From positions 1 through 10,383 of the forward strand of contig DASXLW010000243.1 of assembly GCA_036496025.1 (NCBI GenBank): a DNA stretch of 10,383 bases. The letters are read 5' to 3'. The notes under the pieces were generated by a model. That model searched no databases and had not been told where the DNA came from. It saw only the letters and a program-made list of their open reading frames with translations. Below, one piece after another: positions 1 to 5,923 of this stretch. Within the stretch, counting starts at the first letter, position 1, and each line of letters starts with the position of its first letter. The DNA is from PALSA-505 sp036496025. GTDB lineage: Bacteria; Actinomycetota; Actinomycetes; Streptosporangiales; Streptosporangiaceae. Made by a program: the position numbers and the translations under genes.

Positions 1-715
1 GGTTGCTGGCCTTGGCATGGTGCGTCGAAGCCCGCTGGGACGGGGCGGCCGGGGAGGAAGGTGACGCGGGCCCCGTCGTCCCCCGCCGCCCGGCGCTGAC
101 GGACGACTGCGCCGCGGGGCGCTCGTGGGGAGCCGACTGGCTGGTCAGCAGCCAGGCCACCAGGCCGCCGAGTGCCGCCACGACCACGGCCGCTACCACG
201 ATCGCCCGACGGCGCGGCGGCGCCGGCTGGCCAGCCGGGCGCGGCCACGGCCCGCTCGCCGGAGGCGGCCAGGGCCCGCTCGCCGGAGGCGGCCACGGCC
301 CGCTCTCGCTGGTTGGCTCGCTCGCCACGGGCGGCAGTGTCCCGATGATCAGGGTCGGCGTTGATTCACTGGCCGCAGGCGGGACCGTCCGGGTGGCCGC
401 GGGCGGGGGTGGTTCGCTGGGCGCAGGCGGGGCTGTCCTGATGACTGCGGCCGGGGGTGGTTCGCTGGCCGCAGGCGGGACCGTCCGGATGACTGCGGCC
501 GGGGGTGGTTCGCTGGCCGCAGGCGGGGGTGTTCCTTTTGGCCGGGGCGGCAGGGTCCCGGTGGCCGCCGAGGGGGGTGATTCGCCGGGCTCGGGCGGCC
601 AGGGCCGGGCGGGCGGAAACTGCGGTGGCTCGTCCACCTGGGGCAATGGCGCACCGCAGGCGCAGGACCCCGCGAGTGGGGGAACCTCGCGTCCGCATTC
701 CGCGCACGAACTCAT
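1..715 (-). CDS. Zinc-ribbon, proline-rich single-pass membrane protein (3' end beyond window)
   Basis: The frame is open from 715 to the left edge, giving 238 residues with no stop. The N-terminus starts MSSCAECGRE and has four cysteines (C4, C7, C18, C20) in a C-x2-C-x10-C-x-C pattern, a small zinc ribbon. Residues 28-168 are Pro/Ala-rich and made of repeats (16-residue units at 64-111, 8-residue SGPWPxPA units at 138-161). Three arginines (168-170) precede a hydrophobic helix at about 171-190, followed by a Ser/Thr/Ala-rich tail that runs off the window. I infer that the ribbon is cytoplasmic and the tail extracytoplasmic. The ATG at 715 is preferred because GGTGGGGG ends 8 nt upstream; in-frame ATGs at 721 and 733 are alternatives. 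It follows the response regulator gene on the same strand after 169 bp, so a link to that system is possible but unproven. I do not recognise the family; a C-terminal domain may lie outside the window. Confidence 0.75.
   Translation of the reverse strand, partial: MSSCAECGREVPPLAGSCACGAPLPQVDEPPQFPPARPWPPEPGESPPSAATGTLPPRPKGTPPPAASEPPPAAVIRTVPPAASEPPPAAVIRTAPPAPSEPPPPAATRTVPPAASESTPTLIIGTLPPVASEPTSESGPWPPPASGPWPPPASGPWPRPAGQPAPPRRRAIVVAAVVVAALGGLVAWLLTSQSAPHERPAAQSSVSAGRRGTTGPASPSSPAAPSQRASTHHAKASN
233..304 (-). repeat. 24-bp tandem repeat (three copies)
   Basis: Three consecutive 24-bp units encode SGPWPPPA, SGPWPPPA and SGPWPRPA on the minus strand, just before the arginine cluster and membrane helix of the zinc-ribbon protein. 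Two of the units are nearly identical at the DNA level, which suggests recent duplication. Confidence 0.88.
363..526 (-). repeat. 48-bp tandem repeat in the proline-rich gene
   Basis: The plus-strand word GGTTCGCTGG recurs exactly 48 bp apart at 411, 459 and 507, with a degenerate copy (GATTCACTGG) at 363. Read on the minus strand, each 48-bp unit encodes 16 residues of the form PPAASEPPPAAVIRTV. There are three full units and a partial fourth. Because the period is a multiple of three, a change in copy number would keep the frame. Confidence 0.9.
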
Positions 716-814
716 GCCCATCGCCCCCACCATAGAGCCGACGATTCCCCGTTTCAGCCACTCCACGCTCAGCATGCACGTGACCACGCCTCGACGCGAG
801 GACCGGCGGCCGTT

Positions 815-833
815 CATTAGCACGAGCATTAGC
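815..833 (-). repeat. Short direct repeat upstream of the zinc-ribbon gene
   Basis: On the minus strand GCTAATG occurs twice with a 12-bp period (827-833 and 815-821), about 100 bp before the ATG at 715. The arrangement could be a pair of half-sites for a DNA-binding protein. Nothing else in the 716-884 gap looks like a gene; a short CCTCG-ACG-CGAGG hairpin lies at 789-801. Confidence 0.35.
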
Positions 834-884
834 GGTGTGGTAGCAGCGCCAATGCTTCGCGTTAACGGTGAATCCTGGCCGCGG

Positions 885-1541
885 TCACAGACCGAGCCAG
901 CCGCGGTCCTCGGCAATCCGCAGTGCCTCGGTGCGGTTGCGCGCCCCGGTCTTCTGGATGCAGGCGGACAGGTAATTGCGGACCGTTCCCTCCGAGAGGT
1001 ACAGCTTGGCCGCGATCTCGCTGATCATGGAACCGTCGGCCGACGCCGCGAGCACGTCGCTCTCCCGCGGCGTCAGCGGGTTGTCCCCCTCGGCCAGCGC
1101 CGCCGCGGCCAGATCCGGGTCGATGACGCGGCCGCCGGCCAGCACCGTGCGCACCGTCTCGGCCAGCCGCTCGGCCGGCGAGTCCTTGACCAGGAACGCC
1201 GATACCCCCGTCTCCATCGCGCGGCGCATGAACCCGGGGCGCCCGAACGTGGTCAGGATCACGATCTTCAGGGCCGGCTTCGCGCGGCGCAGCGCGGACG
1301 CGGCGCTCAGCCCGTCCAGCCCGGGCATCTCGATGTCGAGCAGCGCGACCTCGGCGTCGTGCTCGGTCGCGGCGGCCACGACCTCGTCCCCGCGGCCGAC
1401 CTGCGCGACCACCTCGATGTCGTCCTCGAACGACAGCAGCGCGGCCAGCGCCTCCCGGATCATGGCCTGATCCTCGGCGATGAGGACGCGGATCGGCCCG
1501 CGCGGCTGGCTCGGCCGTGCGGGCGAGGGGGGATCGGTCAC
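885..1541 (-). CDS. NarL/DesR-family response regulator
   Basis: The 218-residue protein is a receiver plus LuxR-type helix-turn-helix regulator. The receiver spans about residues 17-135, with acidic pocket E23-D24, phospho-acceptor D69 (in LLDIEMPGLDG), switch T97 and conserved K119. The HTH spans about 155-213 (LTPRESDVL, then SEIAAKLYLSEGTVRNYLS). Phosphorylation by the adjacent kinase should promote dimerisation and DNA binding. The start is GTG at 1541; no good ribosome binding site precedes it, so translation probably depends on the upstream kinase gene, which ends 24 bp earlier. The layout resembles Bacillus DesK-DesR, which senses membrane fluidity, but no fatty-acid desaturase gene is in the window, so the target genes are unknown. 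Confidence 0.97.
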   Translation of the reverse strand: MTDPPSPARPSQPRGPIRVLIAEDQAMIREALAALLSFEDDIEVVAQVGRGDEVVAAATEHDAEVALLDIEMPGLDGLSAASALRRAKPALKIVILTTFGRPGFMRRAMETGVSAFLVKDSPAERLAETVRTVLAGGRVIDPDLAAAALAEGDNPLTPRESDVLAASADGSMISEIAAKLYLSEGTVRNYLSACIQKTGARNRTEALRIAEDRGWLGL

Positions 1542-1548
1542 AGCCGAA

Positions 1549-1557
1549 CGTTAACGC
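1549..1557. promoter_or_regulatory. CGTTAACGC motif upstream of the response regulator start
   Basis: CGTTAACGC lies 8 bp before the GTG start of the response regulator. Its reverse complement GCGTTAACG lies at 859-867, 17 bp beyond that gene's stop. A GTTAAC core is uncommon in DNA this GC-rich. It may be a binding site, but two copies could be chance. Confidence 0.25.
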
Positions 1558-1565
1558 GCATTGGC

Positions 1566-2996
1566 TCAGTCCGGTCGCGCCGGCACGCTCGCGGGCGGTG
1601 CCGTCTGCCCGCGCACGCCCGGGTCCGCACGACGCCCGCCCACGCCCGGGTCCGCGCGATGCCCGCCCGCGCCCGGGTCCGCCCGACGCCCGTGCACGCC
1701 GGGGTTCTCGCGCGCCGCGCCAGGCCGGCCGGGGTCACAGGCGCCGGCGGCTGGTGCCGACGCCGGAACGGTCGCCACCAGCCGCAGGCCGCGATGGCCG
1801 CCGCCGTCGGCCCTGACCTCGCCGAGCGAGAGCCGGCCGCCGAGTGCGGTCAGCCGCTCGGACATGCCGCGCAGGCCGCTGCCCGGCGTCGCCTCAGGAC
1901 CGGTCCCGGGCCGGGCGGCCAGCCCCTCCAGCCCGTGGCCGTCGTCGCTGACCTCGAGCGACAGCTCACCGTCGCGCTGGGTCAGCCGCACCCGGCAGTT
2001 CCGCGCGCTCGAGTGACGGATCACGTTCGTCGTGGCTTCGCGCAGGCACCAGGCCAGCGCCGCCTCGGCTTCGGGGTCGAAGGTGCCGGACCGCAGCGTC
2101 AGATCCGGGTCGTCGTCCAGGTGAATGCCGGCCGCGTCCAGGGCGGTCCGGGCGGTGATGATCTCCACGGCGAGCGTGGGACGGCGGTACCCGCTGACCG
2201 CGTCCCTGATGTCGCGCAGCGTCCCCCTGCTGACCTGGCTGATGTCGCTGGCCTCGCGCACTGCCGCGTCACGGTCCTTCGATTCCGGCAGCCGGGCCAG
2301 CAGCTTGCCGACCAGCTCGGACTTGAGCGTGATCATGGATAGCGACTGTCCGGTCAGGTCGTGCATGTCGCGAGCCAGCCGCAGCCGCTCCTCGCTCGCG
2401 GCCAGCTTCGCGACCGTGTCGCGGGCCATGCTGAGCTCATGCACCAGCGTCGCCTGATACCGGAAGCCGGCCATGGCCCAGCCGATCAGCACCACGGGCA
2501 GCAGGTTGAGCAGGAACGTCGTCGCCGAGGCGTGCGTTACCCAGCCCAGCACGGCGTAGCAGGCGCTCACCCCGAGCACCGCCCGCATCGCGGGCCTCCG
2601 CCCCGGCACCACGAACCCGGTGGCTGCCGAGACGTAGATCCACAGCGTGAGCCAGTCCGAGCCGTAGACGACACAGGCCACCGCGGCCAGCACGAAGAGG
2701 GCGGCCAGGCCCACCCTGGTCATCCGCCAGCTCTGGTTCCAGGTGCAGATGACGTAGACGTAAATGACGCAGAACGCCGCCGCGATGGCCAGGCCGCCGG
2801 CGATCCACAGCGCCGAGTGGTGGTGACCGAACAGCTGGTAGACCGGCGCGATGAGGTAGACGAGCCAGACCCCGGTGAACAGGAGCCGCATCACCCGCCC
2901 CTGCCTGGGCAGCACCCGGCCGGTGGTACTGAGGGTGACAGGACCGCGGGATTCGGTCATCTGCGCCATCACCTCACTGCCCTGTGTCGTTTCCAT
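1566..2996 (-). CDS. DesK-like membrane sensor histidine kinase (HisKA_3)
   Basis: The 476-residue protein (from ATG 2996) has roughly five to six hydrophobic segments at about residues 36-54, 63-83, 95-111, 115-130, 143-153 and 161-178. A short coiled region follows, then a HisKA_3 dimerisation domain with phospho-acceptor H212 in RDMHDLTGQSLS. This, with the following LKSEL, closely resembles Bacillus DesK. The HATPase_c domain has an N-box (REATTNVIRHS, N324), a DDGHGL box and a GSGLRGM glycine loop, ending near residue 413. A 63-residue Gly/Arg/Pro tail, partly made of nine-residue repeats, follows. ATG 2996 is preferred over the upstream GTG at 3017 because AGGTGG sits just before it and the GTG has no ribosome binding site. 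No extracellular sensor domain is visible, so the membrane helices are the likely sensing part. It is co-oriented with its regulator, 24 bp downstream. Confidence 0.96.
   Translation of the reverse strand: METTQGSEVMAQMTESRGPVTLSTTGRVLPRQGRVMRLLFTGVWLVYLIAPVYQLFGHHHSALWIAGGLAIAAAFCVIYVYVICTWNQSWRMTRVGLAALFVLAAVACVVYGSDWLTLWIYVSAATGFVVPGRRPAMRAVLGVSACYAVLGWVTHASATTFLLNLLPVVLIGWAMAGFRYQATLVHELSMARDTVAKLAASEERLRLARDMHDLTGQSLSMITLKSELVGKLLARLPESKDRDAAVREASDISQVSRGTLRDIRDAVSGYRRPTLAVEIITARTALDAAGIHLDDDPDLTLRSGTFDPEAEAALAWCLREATTNVIRHSSARNCRVRLTQRDGELSLEVSDDGHGLEGLAARPGTGPEATPGSGLRGMSERLTALGGRLSLGEVRADGGGHRGLRLVATVPASAPAAGACDPGRPGAARENPGVHGRRADPGAGGHRADPGVGGRRADPGVRGQTAPPASVPARPD
1614..1721 (-). 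repeat. 27-bp tandem repeat in the kinase C-terminal tail
   Basis: Three good copies (1614-1640, 1641-1667, 1668-1694) and one degenerate copy (1695-1721) of a 27-bp unit built around CACGCCCGGGTCCG. On the minus strand it encodes nine-residue units of the type GRRADPGVG in the extension after the kinase ATPase domain. The period is a multiple of three, so copy-number change keeps the frame. Confidence 0.88.
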
Positions 2997-3041
2997 GCTG
3001 CCACCTGTCCCGGTCACCGGCGCAGTGCCGTAACTCCATCA

Positions 3042-3067
3042 CCGGTCATGACATATGTCACGGCCGG
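3042..3067. promoter_or_regulatory. Dyad-symmetric operator candidate upstream of the kinase gene
   Basis: A perfect 12-bp palindrome, TGACATATGTCA (3049-3060), is the core of a wider 26-bp dyad with CCGG on both ends (3042-3045 and 3064-3067). Eleven of the 13 base pairs are symmetric. It sits 46-71 bp upstream of the kinase ATG (2996) in a 107-bp gap, a position suited to control of the two-component operon, possibly by its own regulator. No convincing -35/-10 pair is visible nearby. Confidence 0.5.
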
Positions 3068-3103
3068 CGCGGCGCGCCGCCAGGCCCAGCCCGCCGGGGC
3101 GAC

Positions 3104-3778
3104 TCAGGAGGCGGCGATGCGGAGCGCGGCCGCGACCAGCCGCTCGGCGCGGTCGCGGGCGGCGGGCTCCTCGGCGGCCGTCTCGGCCAGGAACCGGTCT
3201 GGGTCCCCCCCGGCCTGCTCGACCTCGGCCCGCCCGCCGGCGTCTAGCCAGCCGCGGAGCTGCGCCTCGTCGACCTCAGGATGGAACTGAACGGCCAGGT
3301 GCCGGCCAAGCGCGAAAGCCTGGACGCCCAGCGCATTACGGGCCAGCAACCTGGCCCGCGGCGGCGGATAGCACTGGTCACTGTGAAATTCCAGCCACGG
3401 GCCCGCCGGGATGAGCGCCGGGTCGACCGTGTCGACGACCGTCCAGCCGACCTCCGTCCGGGCGGCCGGCCCGACCCGCCCGCCGAACCCCGCGGCCAGC
3501 AGCTGAGCCCCGAAGCAGATCCCGAACACGGGCACGCCCGCCTCGTCCGCCTGCCGCAGCCAGGCCAGCTCCTCGGCGATCCAGTCCGCGTTCGGGCCGC
3601 CGGAGTAGACCGAGAAGGTGGCGCCGAGCACGACCACGTGGTCGAGGCCCGCGGGCTCCGGCAGCGCGCCCTCCTTGGGGAACATGTGCACGGCCAGGTC
3701 GGCGCCGCGGCTGGCGAACGCGTCGCCGATGAAGCCCGCGGAGTCCTCTTCGTGGTGGCGGACGACGGTGACGCGCAT
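3104..3778 (-). CDS. Class-I glutamine amidotransferase-like protein
   Basis: The 224-residue protein has the class-I GATase fold. The nucleophile elbow is GICFGAQLLA with C88, and the other catalytic residues are H166 and E168 in QFHPEV. Such domains release ammonia from glutamine or, in stand-alone forms, act on gamma-glutamyl compounds. There is no synthetase domain, as in the GuaA-like stand-alone proteins usually annotated only as type 1 glutamine amidotransferase. The extra C-terminal 45 residues are charged and alanine-rich. ATG 3778 has a GGAGG seven bases upstream. It lies 76 bp after the small gene and 107 bp before the kinase, all on one strand. The substrate cannot be told from the sequence. 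Confidence 0.94.
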   Translation of the reverse strand: MRVTVVRHHEEDSAGFIGDAFASRGADLAVHMFPKEGALPEPAGLDHVVVLGATFSVYSGGPNADWIAEELAWLRQADEAGVPVFGICFGAQLLAAGFGGRVGPAARTEVGWTVVDTVDPALIPAGPWLEFHSDQCYPPPRARLLARNALGVQAFALGRHLAVQFHPEVDEAQLRGWLDAGGRAEVEQAGGDPDRFLAETAAEEPAARDRAERLVAAALRIAAS

Positions 3779-3854
3779 CGGGCGGCCTCCATGCCGGAGA
3801 TCTGGTCAGGTACCAGGCTATTTTGACCGGTCGGGCGCGAGTACGGCCGGCGGC

Positions 3855-4103
3855 TCAGTCCGGCGAGCCGGCCAGGCTCGGGACCTCGCCGCTGCCCGCC
3901 GGGTGCTCGACCAGCGCGAGAATCCGGCTGGACATGAACCGGGCGGTCCGAACCGGCGTCCCGGTGCGGGTCACCTCGCTCACCTCGACGATCCCGCGCC
4001 GGGTGGCGATATCCACCCGACGGCCTGCCCGGGTGGCCGCGACTTCGTAGGTCCTGGTTCCCTCGCCGGCATCGATGACGACTTCGACCCAGTCTCCCTT
4101 CAC
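3855..4103 (-). CDS. Small protein of unknown function (82 aa)
   Basis: An 82-residue frame starts at GTG 4103 (MKGDWVEVVI), with AGGTGGGAG ending five bases upstream, and stops at 3855. An upstream TTG at 4160 would add 19 residues but has no ribosome binding site and lies within the candidate promoter. The sequence alternates short beta-like stretches (VEVVIDAG, TYEVAAT, RVDIATRRGIVEVSEV, SRILALVEHP), suggesting a small beta-rich fold. There are no cysteines, signal peptide or membrane segment. I do not recognise the family. It is upstream of the amidotransferase gene on the same strand and may be co-transcribed with it. Confidence 0.62.
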   Translation of the reverse strand: MKGDWVEVVIDAGEGTRTYEVAATRAGRRVDIATRRGIVEVSEVTRTGTPVRTARFMSSRILALVEHPAGSGEVPSLAGSPD

Positions 4104-4133
4104 ACCAACTCCCACCTTTCGAACTTCAATTCG

Positions 4134-4160
4134 ATCATACCTGGCCCGCACTGCTGACAA
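4134..4160 (-). promoter_or_regulatory. Candidate promoter of the 82-aa gene
   Basis: On the minus strand TTGTCA (4160-4155) and TATGAT (4139-4134) match the vegetative -35 and -10 hexamers well. The 15-bp spacer is shorter than ideal. Transcription would begin near 4127, giving a leader of about 24 nt that contains the ribosome binding site at 4109-4117. This supports GTG 4103 as the start. Confidence 0.45.
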
Positions 4161-4172
4161 GATCTACCAGTT

Positions 4173-4203
4173 CGGACCCGGTGGTGCCGGCGGCCCGGGT
4201 CCG
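4173..4203 (-). terminator. Hairpin terminator candidate after the LigD-type gene
   Basis: A perfect 9-bp stem, CGGACCCGG (4173-4181) with CCGGGTCCG (4195-4203), and a 13-nt loop, begins about 10 bases after the stop of the polymerase-domain gene. There is no U tract, as is usual for actinobacterial terminators. Confidence 0.55.
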
Positions 4204-4213
4204 CGGAGCGCGG

Positions 4214-5179
4214 TTAGCCGCTCTCCCCGCTGGCGCGACGGGCGCGAGCGCGCCGCTTCCCCTCGTGCATGGCCTGCACCCGGGCCACCGGTATGGCCCG
4301 GCCCTCCTCGATCAGGTCGGGGCTCAGCCGCTGCGGCGCAGGCATCAGCTCGGCCCATGGATCCCGCTCCGCGATCATCCCGGCCGCGGTGCGCACGGTG
4401 AAGTCGGCCGGGGAAACCTGCTCCAGCTCATCCCAGGGCACCGGAAACGACACCGGCGTACCCGGCCGGACGCGCGGACTGTACGCCGCGGCCACCGTCG
4501 CCCCGCCGGCCCGGGTGGAATCGAGGAACACCTTGCCGCCGCGGTCCTCGCGGATGAACGCCGTCGTGGCGAGCACCGGGTCGAGCCGCTCGGCCCGCGC
4601 CGCTACCGCGCGGGTGGCGGCCGCCGCGCTCTCCGTCGTCACCTCGGGTTCGATCGGCACGAACACGTGCACGCCCTTCGCCCCGCTGGTCTTCACCACG
4701 CCGGCCAGGCCCACCCCGGCCAGTGCCTCGCGGACGCACACGGCGGCCCGGACGGCCAGCGAGAACGCGTCCGGGGACGGCGGGTCGAGGTCCAGCACCA
4801 GATGGGTGGGGTGGTCCCAGCGGCCGGCCTTGAACAGAGTCGGGTGGTATTCGATCGCCCGCTGGTTGGCGAACCACAGCAGCGTCCGGCGGTCGTTGCA
4901 CAGCGCGTACGACACCTCGCGGTGGGAGCTTTCCGCCCACAGCGCGATCGACTGCACCCACGGCGGGGTGTACTTGGGCAGGTTCTTCTGCATGAACGGC
5001 GGCTGACCGCGGAGCACCCGGATCACCGATAGCGGGCGGTCCCGCACGACGGGGATCATGCGGTCGCACACCGCGTCGAGGTAGTCCACCAGATCCCGCT
5101 TGGTCGCGTCCGCCCCGTCGAACAACGGCTGGCCGAGGTTGGTGAGCGAAACCCCGGCCCGCACCTCGTCACTGGTCAT
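4214..5179 (-). CDS. ligD: LigD-type primase-polymerase domain protein (NHEJ)
   Basis: The 321-residue protein (from ATG 5179) is a stand-alone polymerase domain of the LigD family, which fills in and extends ends during Ku-dependent non-homologous end joining. Numbered from ATG 5179, the metal-binding pair is D130 and D132 in LVLDLDPP, and the third acidic residue is D220 in KVFLDSTR. K168 and H171 lie in the SGAKGVHVFVP nucleotide-binding motif. YSPRVRPG and VSFPVPWDEL are also family hallmarks. No ligase or phosphoesterase domain is fused, and neither Ku nor a ligase gene is in the window, so partners must be encoded elsewhere. An earlier GTG at 5221 would overlap the VOC gene; ATG 5179, 17 bp after that gene's stop, is preferred although its ribosome binding site is weak. 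The basic C-terminal tail (KRRARARR) may bind DNA. Confidence 0.95.
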   Translation of the reverse strand: MTSDEVRAGVSLTNLGQPLFDGADATKRDLVDYLDAVCDRMIPVVRDRPLSVIRVLRGQPPFMQKNLPKYTPPWVQSIALWAESSHREVSYALCNDRRTLLWFANQRAIEYHPTLFKAGRWDHPTHLVLDLDPPSPDAFSLAVRAAVCVREALAGVGLAGVVKTSGAKGVHVFVPIEPEVTTESAAAATRAVAARAERLDPVLATTAFIREDRGGKVFLDSTRAGGATVAAAYSPRVRPGTPVSFPVPWDELEQVSPADFTVRTAAGMIAERDPWAELMPAPQRLSPDLIEEGRAIPVARVQAMHEGKRRARARRASGESG

Positions 5180-5196
5180 CGCATCACTATTCTCGC

Positions 5197-5583
5197 TCAG
5201 CCGGGCTGGAGCAGGTCCCACCGGTTACCGTAGAGATCCTCGAACACGGCTACCCACCCGTAAGGCTCCAGGCGAGGGGGCTGGCAGAAGCTGACTCCCG
5301 CCTCGCGCATCCGCCGGTAGTCCCGCCAGAAGTCGCCGGTGTGGAGGAACAGGCATACGCGGCCGCCGGTCTGATCGCCGATCCGTTCCTCCTGGGCCGG
5401 GATCGCGGCCCGGGCCAGCAGCAATCCGGTCTCGATCGCACCCGGCGGGCAGACCACAACCCAGCGCTTGCCGCCGTCCAGCATGGTGTCCTCGACCAGG
5501 TGGAACCCGGCCGCCCTGACGTAGAAGTCGATCGCCTCGTCGTAGTCCCGGACCACCAGCGTGACGAGCCCGATGTATGCCAT
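5197..5583 (-). CDS. Glyoxalase/bleomycin-resistance (VOC) family protein
   Basis: The 128-residue protein starts MAYIGLVTLVVRDYDEAIDFYV, the first beta-alpha unit of the vicinal oxygen chelate fold. It ends with the matching second half (VFEDLYGNRWDLLQPG). The usual first-strand metal histidine is replaced (L6 at the expected place), and the last-strand acid is D123 rather than Glu, so it may not be a classical metal-dependent glyoxalase. ATG 5583 is chosen because the family similarity begins exactly there; its ribosome binding site is poor. An upstream extension to 5673 is open but shows no family similarity. The LigD-type gene follows 17 bp later on the same strand, so the two are probably co-transcribed. 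Confidence 0.92.
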   Translation of the reverse strand: MAYIGLVTLVVRDYDEAIDFYVRAAGFHLVEDTMLDGGKRWVVVCPPGAIETGLLLARAAIPAQEERIGDQTGGRVCLFLHTGDFWRDYRRMREAGVSFCQPPRLEPYGWVAVFEDLYGNRWDLLQPG

Positions 5584-5751
5584 CCAGACATGATCCACTA
5601 TCTCCGGTGCCCGCGGTGCGGAAATGCCCCGGCCATGTTGCGCCGCGGTATCACCTGCCGCCCCGCGGTTCACGCGAGGGTCATCGCGCCCTCATTATCA
5701 ACAGCGATAACTCGGCCGAAGCAGGCGGTTAATCACTTGAACGTCAAATTA

Positions 5752-5765
5752 CTACAGCTCTGTAG
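5752..5765. promoter_or_regulatory. Palindromic operator candidate
   Basis: CTACAG-CT-CTGTAG is an inverted repeat with perfect 6-bp arms. It lies between the divergent VOC and peptidoglycan-binding genes, about 170 bp from one start and 195 bp from the other. Its TACA/TGTA arms recall BlaI/CopY-type operators, but the spacing (4 bases between TACA and TGTA instead of 2) does not match them. Confidence 0.35.
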
Positions 5766-5819
5766 ACATTGCGATGGAGCAAACGCCGGGTACACGAGGC
5801 GCCACTGGAACGTATAGCA

Positions 5820-5849
5820 GAGGTCAAATGCCAGAGCACTATTGACCTC
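5820..5849. promoter_or_regulatory. Inverted repeat overlapping the -35 box
   Basis: GAGGTCAA (5820-5827) and TTGACCTC (5842-5849) form perfect 8-bp arms 14 bp apart, so half-site centres are 22 bp (about two helical turns) apart. The right arm contains the -35 hexamer of the promoter below, so a dimeric regulator bound here would touch RNA polymerase directly. Its identity is unknown. Confidence 0.55.
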
Positions 5850-5870
5850 CGTCGGACCGCGACGTAGCGT
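5842..5870 (+). promoter_or_regulatory. Vegetative-type promoter of the peptidoglycan-binding gene
   Basis: TTGACC (5842-5847), a 17-bp spacer and TAGCGT (5865-5870) match the actinobacterial principal sigma consensus well. Transcription should start near 5877, giving a leader of about 82 nt before ATG 5959. Confidence 0.65.
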
Positions 5871-5897
5871 GAATTCATTATGCCCTGGGGGATATTC

Positions 5898-5923
5898 GGA
5901 CAATAACTTCGGTTATCACGTCC
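5898..5923 (+). promoter_or_regulatory. UUCG-capped hairpin in the mRNA leader
   Basis: ATAAC (5903-5907) and GTTAT (5912-5916) pair around a TTCG loop closed by C-G, the very stable cUUCGg tetraloop. An outer GGAC/GTCC stem (5898-5901 with 5920-5923) is separated by a 1x3 internal loop, giving nine base pairs in all. It lies about 20 nt into the predicted transcript, 35 nt before the start codon. It could stabilise the mRNA or act as a control element; it does not overlap the ribosome binding site. Confidence 0.5.

Noticed and set aside
1560..1568. Kinase and regulator as one fused or read-through protein
   Set aside because: They are in the same frame, but after the kinase TGA (1566-1568) an in-frame TAA (1551-1553) blocks read-through.
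3..2342. A 779-codon plus-strand open frame
   Set aside because: It is antisense to the zinc-ribbon gene, the response regulator and the kinase, has low-complexity Gly/Arg composition and matches no family; it is a by-product of GC bias.
3804..3828. GGTCA-N15-TGACC inverted repeat before the amidotransferase gene
   Set aside because: It shares a GGTCA half-site with the repeat at 5820-5849, but the spacing differs and five-base arms are expected by chance.
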